This document shows positions 1-5,400 of a stretch of 7,248 nt of DNA, in pieces (position 1 is the first letter of the stretch; each line of letters begins with the position of its first letter). Origin of the DNA: Chloroflexota bacterium (GTDB lineage: Bacteria; Cyanobacteriota; Vampirovibrionia; Obscuribacterales; Obscuribacteraceae); assembly GCA_005240105.1 (NCBI GenBank), contig SBAT01000467.1, forward strand, positions 1 through 7,248. The letters are read 5' to 3'. Position numbers and translations under genes: made by a program. The notes beneath the pieces are model-generated. The model had not been told where the DNA came from, made no database searches, and worked only from the letters and a program-made list of their open reading frames with translations.

Positions 1-285
1 ATGCCTGTCATGCAAAAGCGCCCGTCCCTGGTCATAGCGACTTTCCCATAAGGAAATCTGCTCCGGAGGCGGGACCGGCGGATTGGGCAGCGCCGAAGGA
101 CCAAAAGAAGGAGCGCTCCGTATAACATTTAACAAACCGGAAATAGCTTGATTTACCTGCAACTGCTCACTGTCCGGTAAATCTCTTGCTTCCGTAAGCG
201 CCACATTACATTCGCGCTCAGCTTCGGCAAAGTCTCGGCGGGACATTGCTGCGGTTGCTTTTGCTAAATGCTCATGCCAGCTCAC
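1..285 (-). CDS. Partial TPR-like protein (N-terminal 95 residues)
   Basis: This minus-strand frame is open from a GTG at 285 to the left window edge, so only the first 95 residues are present. The start is chosen because a near-perfect Shine-Dalgarno (AAGGAGG) lies 7 nt upstream; an internal ATG at 246 has no such support. The N-terminal half, SWHEHLAKATAAMSRRDFAE followed by AERECNVALTEA, has the spacing of small and aromatic residues seen in a tetratricopeptide helix pair (W3, A8, F20, A23, A27). After about residue 50 it turns into a Pro-rich linker (LPNPPVPPPE). TPR proteins are protein-binding scaffolds; partner and function cannot be told from this fragment. There is no signal peptide. 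It is divergent from the regulator gene at 367. Being a gene is well supported; the TPR label is moderate because only one repeat is visible. Confidence 0.72.
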   Translation of the reverse strand, partial: MSWHEHLAKATAAMSRRDFAEAERECNVALTEARDLPDSEQLQVNQAISGLLNVIRSAPSFGPSALPNPPVPPPEQISLWESRYDQGRALLHDRH

Positions 286-292
286 AACAAAT

Positions 293-299
293 CCTCCTT
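293..299 (-). promoter_or_regulatory. Strong Shine-Dalgarno deciding a GTG start
   Basis: The minus strand reads AAGGAGG here, 7 nt before the GTG at 285. It fixes the start of the TPR-like gene, and it contrasts with the two neighbouring regulator genes, which have no recognisable Shine-Dalgarno. Confidence 0.8.
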
Positions 300-351
300 G
301 ATCGCTATACCAAGAAAGGCGCTTAAATAAACACCGACTTTACTGATAATG

Positions 352-357
352 TAAAAT
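352..357 (+). promoter_or_regulatory. Candidate -10 box of a leaderless transcript (first regulator)
   Basis: TAAAAT matches the TATAAT consensus at five of six positions and ends 9 nt before the ATG at 367. A start of transcription about 7 nt downstream would fall at or next to the ATG, giving a leaderless mRNA. A weak -35 (TAAACA, 328-333) lies 18 nt upstream. The lack of a Shine-Dalgarno before 367 fits this. The overlapping GATAAT at 345-350 is an alternative -10 and would give a leader of about 10 nt. Confidence 0.45.
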
Positions 358-366
358 AGCTGTCTC

Positions 367-1218
367 ATGAGCAAGTCAAAACCTACGCACCTCGGACAAT
401 TCCTGCGCACACTGCGTGAGCAAAGAGGATACGAAAGCATCCAAGAATATGCGCGCCAATATCAATTGCCAGTCAGTTACGTTTATTACACAGAAATTGA
501 ATCCGGCAAAAAGAAAATTTCCCTGGAATCATCAAAGCAACTCTGCGAAGCCCTCGGCGCCGATATTGTTTCCTTCTACTATCACGTACTAAAGGATATA
601 TTGCCCGCGCATGTGCAAGATGATTTCCTCAGCTTGGTCCCCTTGCATAGGGTTACAGATCCAGAGGACCTGGCTAAGAAATCAAGGCAAATTGCGCAGG
701 CATATCAAAAGAACCAGCTATCTAGACTAAGTTCGGCGACAAGTTCCATGTCAGAGAAAGGCGATCTTTTCTTCGCCCAATATCCGGAATTGCACGCTCT
801 GGTTGCCTCAATCTATTGCGTGTCATGCACGTCGGATATCGAATTACAAAAGGTAGCGACGCAATTAGGCATAACCATGCCGGTTGACGAGATTATTGCC
901 AAGTTTCAAGAACTGGGAATCATTGAAGTCAATGAAGGCGAGCCGCGCTTGATTAAACGACTCTATGACATTATCGTGACCAGCGATCAACGAGCATTGT
1001 CCAATATCGTCAAAGCAGAAACAGAACGAGTCATTCAGAAGAAAGAAGGCACTTATTACTTTGGAATTGTTGGTTTGACCAAGCAGAAGCAAAAGGAATT
1101 TCGCGCATTGTTGGCGGATCTTGATGCAGAGTTTGATTCTTATCACCTGCAAGAATCCGATGGCGAACCACAACTTATGACTGTAGTTTTTTCACCAGTA
1201 AAAGAATATATGGACTAA
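367..1218 (+). CDS. XRE-family HTH regulator with DUF4423-like C-terminal region
   Basis: This 283-residue protein is probably a cytoplasmic DNA-binding regulator. Residues about 9-64 form an XRE/Cro-type helix-turn-helix (LGQFLRTLREQRGY, then ESGKKKIS at 45-52, then LCEALG), the typical 'ESG..xIS' end of this fold. Residues about 130-283 have the layout I associate with the DUF4423/TIGR02147 proteins of Bdellovibrio and Fibrobacter: a helical stretch, a winged-helix-like part (IAKFQELGIIEVNEGEP), a helix with ETERVIQ, and a final strand MTVVFSP. That family match is from memory. The start is firm: an in-frame stop lies at 352-354 and no other ATG intervenes. It has a paralogue in the next gene, with which it converges and overlaps by 4 bp (stop TAA at 1216-1218). 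There is no Shine-Dalgarno and translation may be leaderless. Target genes are unknown. Confidence 0.85.
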   Translation: MSKSKPTHLGQFLRTLREQRGYESIQEYARQYQLPVSYVYYTEIESGKKKISLESSKQLCEALGADIVSFYYHVLKDILPAHVQDDFLSLVPLHRVTDPEDLAKKSRQIAQAYQKNQLSRLSSATSSMSEKGDLFFAQYPELHALVASIYCVSCTSDIELQKVATQLGITMPVDEIIAKFQELGIIEVNEGEPRLIKRLYDIIVTSDQRALSNIVKAETERVIQKKEGTYYFGIVGLTKQKQKEFRALLADLDAEFDSYHLQESDGEPQLMTVVFSPVKEYMD

Positions 1219-2099
1219 AGCCTGTCTGTAACCGGCTTTGCAGAATATTGTTGGCGCGGTGCAAAGACAATGGAGTAAAAAACCGGCTCGCTTTTTTCGG
1301 ACTCAGTACTAAATGAAACATCTGCAGCTATGCGCAATTCCCTAATAAGATCTTGAATGCGCTGAAACATGACTTTGCGCGTCTTTGGTGATGCCGACAT
1401 CAGACTCAGAATCAGAACAGAGTCCTTGAGCTGCGGGTTACGTGGTAGCACATATTGACTGAGGCTGCGCTCAGTCTCGTGTTGCAGAATTCGAAGTCCG
1501 AGATCATGATGACTAAAGCAAATTGATGGTTTCATTCTCACTACAACATTCTTGTCAGCATGTTGTTCAGACCGCATCAATCCCAACTGAATAAGCTTAT
1601 CTACTGCCTCTTGGCTGGATATACAAATGTCATTCTTTTGAATTATTCGTTCAATATCTGCAAGGCTTGCACGTGCTACCGAATACACAAGCCAAATGAC
1701 AGGCATCAACTCAAAATGAGCTTCTAAATATTCACAAGTTTCAGTTGACGGAAAAAGTACTTGCGAATCCAATGCTCGCATTAGAGCTCTTTGATATTGC
1801 TGTTTAACTGACTCCTCATTTTCGTTGGACAAGCCAACAAAGAAGTCCATAAACTCTTCCGGTAAAGAGTCTTTTAATAGGTAACAATAGAAGCTCTTCG
1901 CCTCTGCCTGCAGTGCATCGCAAAGATCTTTGGCAGCCTCAATACTAATTTTTCGGTTGCCACTTTCCAAATGTCGGTAGTGAACACTACTCATCTCCAC
2001 AGGGTATCTGCGCAGGTATTCATTTGTATTAGAATATCCTCGTGAGAGTCGCAACTCACTGAGGTATTTGCCAAAGAAATTGGTTGGTCTATCCATCAT
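1215..2099 (-). CDS. Second XRE-family HTH regulator, paralogue of the first
   Basis: This is a probable cytoplasmic DNA-binding regulator of 294 residues. In an ungapped eye alignment of the first ~83 residues with the neighbour at 367-1218, about 38 positions are identical, including RGY, ESGxxKIS, LCxAL, SFY and LKDxLP. The C-terminal halves share less, but keep an ETER helix (HETERSLSQ) and a final strand SIVFAPRQQY, like MTVVFSP in the first. The frame could open at 2216 (333 residues), but I chose the ATG at 2099: the extra 39 residues match nothing in the paralogue, a TATAAT sits inside that extension, and starting at 2099 puts the conserved Gly10 at the same number in both proteins. 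The ATG at 2096 is nearly as good. The stop TAG (1215-1217) overlaps the neighbour's stop. It is divergent from the giant surface-protein gene and may regulate it; that is inference from position. Confidence 0.85.
   Translation of the reverse strand: MMDRPTNFFGKYLSELRLSRGYSNTNEYLRRYPVEMSSVHYRHLESGNRKISIEAAKDLCDALQAEAKSFYCYLLKDSLPEEFMDFFVGLSNENEESVKQQYQRALMRALDSQVLFPSTETCEYLEAHFELMPVIWLVYSVARASLADIERIIQKNDICISSQEAVDKLIQLGLMRSEQHADKNVVVRMKPSICFSHHDLGLRILQHETERSLSQYVLPRNPQLKDSVLILSLMSASPKTRKVMFQRIQDLIRELRIAADVSFSTESEKSEPVFYSIVFAPRQQYSAKPVTDRL
1217..1239. terminator. Weak hairpin at the convergent gene ends
   Basis: AAAGCC (1217-1222) and GGCTTT (1234-1239) can pair as a 6-bp stem with an 11-nt loop exactly where the two convergent regulator genes meet. 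There is no U-tract of useful length on either side, so it is a poor intrinsic terminator in both directions. It is listed because there is no other space for a terminator between these genes. Confidence 0.22.
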
Positions 2100-2108
2100 A
2101 ACCCAAAC

Positions 2109-2114
2109 ATTATA
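2109..2114 (-). promoter_or_regulatory. Perfect TATAAT -10 box, candidate leaderless promoter
   Basis: The minus strand reads TATAAT here, ending 9 nt before the ATG at 2099, the same distance as the -10-like box of the paralogue. No convincing -35 is present at 16-19 nt spacing. Transcription would begin within about 3 nt of the ATG, giving a leaderless mRNA and ruling out the longer start at 2216. Confidence 0.55.
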
Positions 2115-2250
2115 GTTCCTGTTTTTGCTAGTCCTGGAAAACAATTTTGAGCCGCTTGAATTCGGGGGAACAGCATCAATAGTGCAGTAGTAAGCAATTT
2201 GCATAGCACTTAGCACATTGATTACAAGCTAGAGCGTAAGTTAATTATTC

Positions 2251-2267
2251 AAGATAGCGTGTATCTT
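2251..2267. promoter_or_regulatory. Inverted repeat AAGATA-N5-TATCTT, candidate operator
   Basis: Two perfect 6-bp half-sites are separated by GCGTG, and the right half touches the -10-like TATAAA at 2267-2272. Size and position suit a dimeric XRE-type repressor. I did not see a second copy upstream of the other genes, so binding by the local regulators is only a guess. Confidence 0.3.
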
Positions 2268-2359
2268 ATAAAGTATTTGGGTATAAGTAGGTTACGGCTA
2301 TTGAACTGCGGGGCTTAGGCGGTTAATTACCGGAGCGGGCTTAACCTTCAGGTCTCCAG

Positions 2360-2364
2360 AGGAG
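2360..2364 (+). promoter_or_regulatory. Shine-Dalgarno of the giant gene
   Basis: AGGAG lies 9 nt before the ATG at 2374. It supports this start, which is also where a signal peptide begins. Confidence 0.7.
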
Positions 2365-2373
2365 CAGGTATCA

Positions 2374-2457
2374 ATGCGTGGGTTTAGTCGGCGTTCGTTT
2401 GCAAGTCTTTTACTAATCGTTTTTCTGATAACAAGCTGTCTACCGGCAGCCAGAGCT
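2374..2457 (+). other. Signal peptide with twin-Arg, lipobox-like and AxA features
   Basis: Residues 1-28 show a basic start with SRRSF (5-9), which fits the Tat pattern S-R-R-x-F, and a hydrophobic core LLLIVFLIT (12-20). Two possible cleavage sites follow: a lipobox-like ITSC at 19-22, which would make Cys22 a lipidated N-terminus, or ARA-Q at 26-29 for signal peptidase I. The core is hydrophobic enough for Sec export, so Tat is not certain. Confidence 0.75.
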
Positions 2458-5400
2458 CAGGACGCAGCCGCGCAGGCTGAAGCGGCAAATACCATTCACC
2501 TTGATTTGTCGTCAACAGAAGCCTCTGTGGCAGCGACGAATATGGGGCAGGAAGCAATTCACGTGGAAATGGGCGGGATGGCTGTGCCAATTACTGCCGG
2601 CTCCCAGGTGACCCCGGCTCAATATGTGGCCATTCAGCAAATCATGCAGACGGGCACGCAAAGTCTCATACTCAACAGCCTGGGAGCAGCTCAGGCAGGC
2701 ACTTTTCACGTTAACGACAGTTTGTCGGCCATGATCAATAGTCTGACCATCCCGCAGGGAGTTACCGCCCTGCATGATGCCGCAGGCACAGCTATGGTCA
2801 ATTTGGCAGGCAATTTGGTCAATTCAGGCAGTTTCTACGCCTACACATCCAACGCCGCAGTTAATGCCGCCACTATTGCCGCCCAAAACATCACCAACAA
2901 TCAAAGCGCCATACTCTCGACCATACTACCGACCGCTCTGCAGGCGAGTCTCAATCCAGCGCTGATGAATTTGACTCTCAATTTGAGTGCGATCAACAAC
3001 ATCGTTAACGCAGGCACAATCAGTAGTTCAGCCAATTTAAACCTCTATGCCGGTGGCTCAATTACCAATGCCGGTGTAAACGGGGCAACCGCTGTCATGC
3101 AGGCAATGCAGAACCTCAATATGACGGCCATGTCCGGTCAAATTCAAAACTCCGGCGTAATGGCTGCCATGTTGGGCAATATCAATGTCCAGACTGCCAC
3201 GATGGCCAATCTGACCTTGAATAATACAAATGGCGTCATGCAAGCACTAAATGGGCAGATCAATATTCGCAACATGATGGATATAGCAAAGGTAAACACC
3301 ACCTTGACCGGTGGCGACTACCTGTCCAAGCAACTGAATATCTATTCCGGCTCGGGCACTGCCGATGTTAATGCCAATAACATAAGCGCTCTAATGAATA
3401 TCACAGCCGGGGCCGCCCACGTGTCAAGCGTCAGCGAAATGCTGAAGTTGGGCAATATCAAGCTTTCCGGTGACCCGACATTCTTCAACACTGGTGACAT
3501 TCAAATAACAGGCGACATCAATGTGGGTGAAGCATTGAGCATTGTTGCCGGAGGCGATATCTACGTCCCGGATGGCAGCACTGTCAATTTCATCACAGCC
3601 GGGGACAGCGTAAATGGTTATGACATCAACATCATTGCCGGCGCCAACATCACAAGCGGCACAGGTTCTACAGGCAGTGTTTCCGGCAGCCCGCCTGCAA
3701 TTGGCGCAGCCACAAGCCCCGTAACTATCGACGGAGCCTCTGTCAGTGGCGGTAATATCGACTTTTCCGAAGCAACAGGGATAGCAATTTTCACGTGCGG
3801 GGGTTGCGTCGGAGGCAATTTCACCTTCGCTGCTTATTCAGGTACAGGACTTGGTTCTGACGGTGGACATGTGATAGTGCCTGGATTGATCGGCACAGGA
3901 GGCGACGTAACAATAGTTGCCGGTGCCAACGACAGTACAGTCTACGTTGACATAGCAGGCAACCCGGTAACAGCAGCTGTCACCTTGGGTGATACCGTTA
4001 TTGGAAATAATATCCTAGTAGCCACAACTCAACCAGTAAGTTCTAGTGGTCAACCGGTGACGTTTGGCACAAACGGCGCCATAACCCCCATATCCCTAGT
4101 CCCACTCATCAACAACTCGATAACTGCCGGGACCACTCTCAAACCCACGGACATAAATATTGGTGGGCAACTCGACTCAACAAGCAGCGTCCAAGTATTG
4201 GCTGGTCGCAACTTAGTTACGCAATCAGTCACTTCACTAGGCTCAATTGTAATGGCTGCCCAAGGTGATATGACAGTGATGGGTCTTGTTCAAGGAGCAG
4301 GAGTTGCCCTAGTTAGCGGTGCAAACCTGGCAGCTTTAAGCACCATACAAGCATCACTGCTTACCGCCATGTCAGGCGCAAGTTTTACACTGGTTCAACC
4401 GACTGGACTGGCTCCTCTTATTCTAGTGTCAGGTGGCACGGCAGGTGGTGGCAACCTCTCCTTAAATCAGGTTGATACCACGTCCGATGTTAACATTGCC
4501 GCTTTTGGCGACAATTCCGGCACAACCGGATTAATCTCGCTTGCCGGACCAATTACCGTCACAGCATCCGGCAGCGATCCAAACGGCAACGTGACGATTG
4601 TTTCCGGATACGCCGGTACTGGAAATGCAATCAGCGGCTCACAAATAAGCACTACTGGTGGAACAGGCGGCAACGGCTACGTCACCGTTGCTTCTGCCAG
4701 ACCAGATCTAATTTCCGGAACTTCCCCATCTCTTGCCGCCTCTTGCCCGACTTGCGACGGCAAATTCATTATCGTCAGAACATCAGGCGGTACCCTGGGA
4801 TACTTAGCTGCCGGCGCCCTGAGAACTGGGGATATCCAATTAGACTCGATAACAACAGGTAGCAATAGCCTGGTGCAAGTTTACACACAAGCTGATGTAA
4901 ATATTACCGGCGCCAATACAGTATGTGCCGGCTGCTTCCTGGTTGGCGGTAGTGCAACGAGCACCGTCACCAACTGTATCAATTGCACAACACAAACCGA
5001 CACCCACATCACAGCGTTGACTACGGCAGCACTAGCCGCCAGCGGCACACCGAATTTGCTAGTTGTTACTGCAGCTGATGGTGACGTCACAATGAGCACC
5101 ATGAACATTACCAACTCCATTACGTTGGTAACTGATGGGCTAGGCAGCATCCTCAATCCCAGCGGCTCGATTGTGAACACAGATCTTTTTTATGGCGTGT
5201 CTGGAACAGTTGAGAACAAGGGAACTATCTTTGGTAATGGTACTACCGGTGTTGCCTTTGCGTCTCATTCCGGGCAAGATTTATCAATTAACAACACCGA
5301 AGGCACAATTCAAGCACCAAACGGAGCTGTCAGCTTTAACGAAGGAGTCTTCGGCAGTGGACTGGATATCGCGGTGACAGGCGGTCTCATCACTGGCGAA

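Larger units (their letters stand above)
286..366. promoter_or_regulatory. Divergent promoter region between TPR-like gene and first regulator
   Basis: This 81-bp gap separates two divergently transcribed starts, so it should hold promoters in both directions. On the plus strand there are -10-like hexamers GATAAT (345-350) and TAAAAT (352-357). On the minus strand TTTACA followed 18 nt later by TTTATT is a possible but weak -35/-10 pair. No clear operator repeat was seen. That a promoter lies here is inferred from gene orientation; the exact boxes are uncertain. Confidence 0.5.
2217..2373 (+). promoter_or_regulatory. Upstream region of the giant surface-protein gene
   Basis: With 2100-2216 this makes a 274-bp divergent intergenic region. 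On the plus strand TATAAA (2267-2272) is the best -10 candidate, without a good -35. A second TATAAG lies at 2282-2287. A direct repeat GGGCTTA occurs at 2311-2317 and 2337-2343. The distance from the -10 to the ATG suggests a 5' leader of roughly 95 nt, unlike the leaderless regulators. No riboswitch fold was recognised. Confidence 0.4.

Noticed and set aside
865..1173. Minus-strand frame inside the first regulator
   Set aside because: It is fully overlapped by a well-supported HTH gene, with no start signal and an unlikely composition.
1277..1297. A6 ... T6 hairpin as a terminator for the first regulator
   Set aside because: The stem is only A-T pairs with a 9-nt loop and lies inside the coding part of the converging gene; too weak to annotate.
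2100..2216. 39-residue N-terminal extension of the second regulator
   Set aside because: It is not matched in the paralogue, contains the TATAAT -10 box, and has no ribosome binding site at 2216.
2344..2369. Possible hairpin (CTCC 2354-2357 with GGAG 2361-2364) hiding the Shine-Dalgarno of the giant gene
   Set aside because: Only a 4-bp stem with a 3-nt loop plus a second 4-bp stem across an uneven internal loop; likely unstable.
5192..5377. Small plus-strand frame inside the giant gene
   Set aside because: It is out of frame with a continuous, strongly patterned coding frame and has no ribosome binding site.
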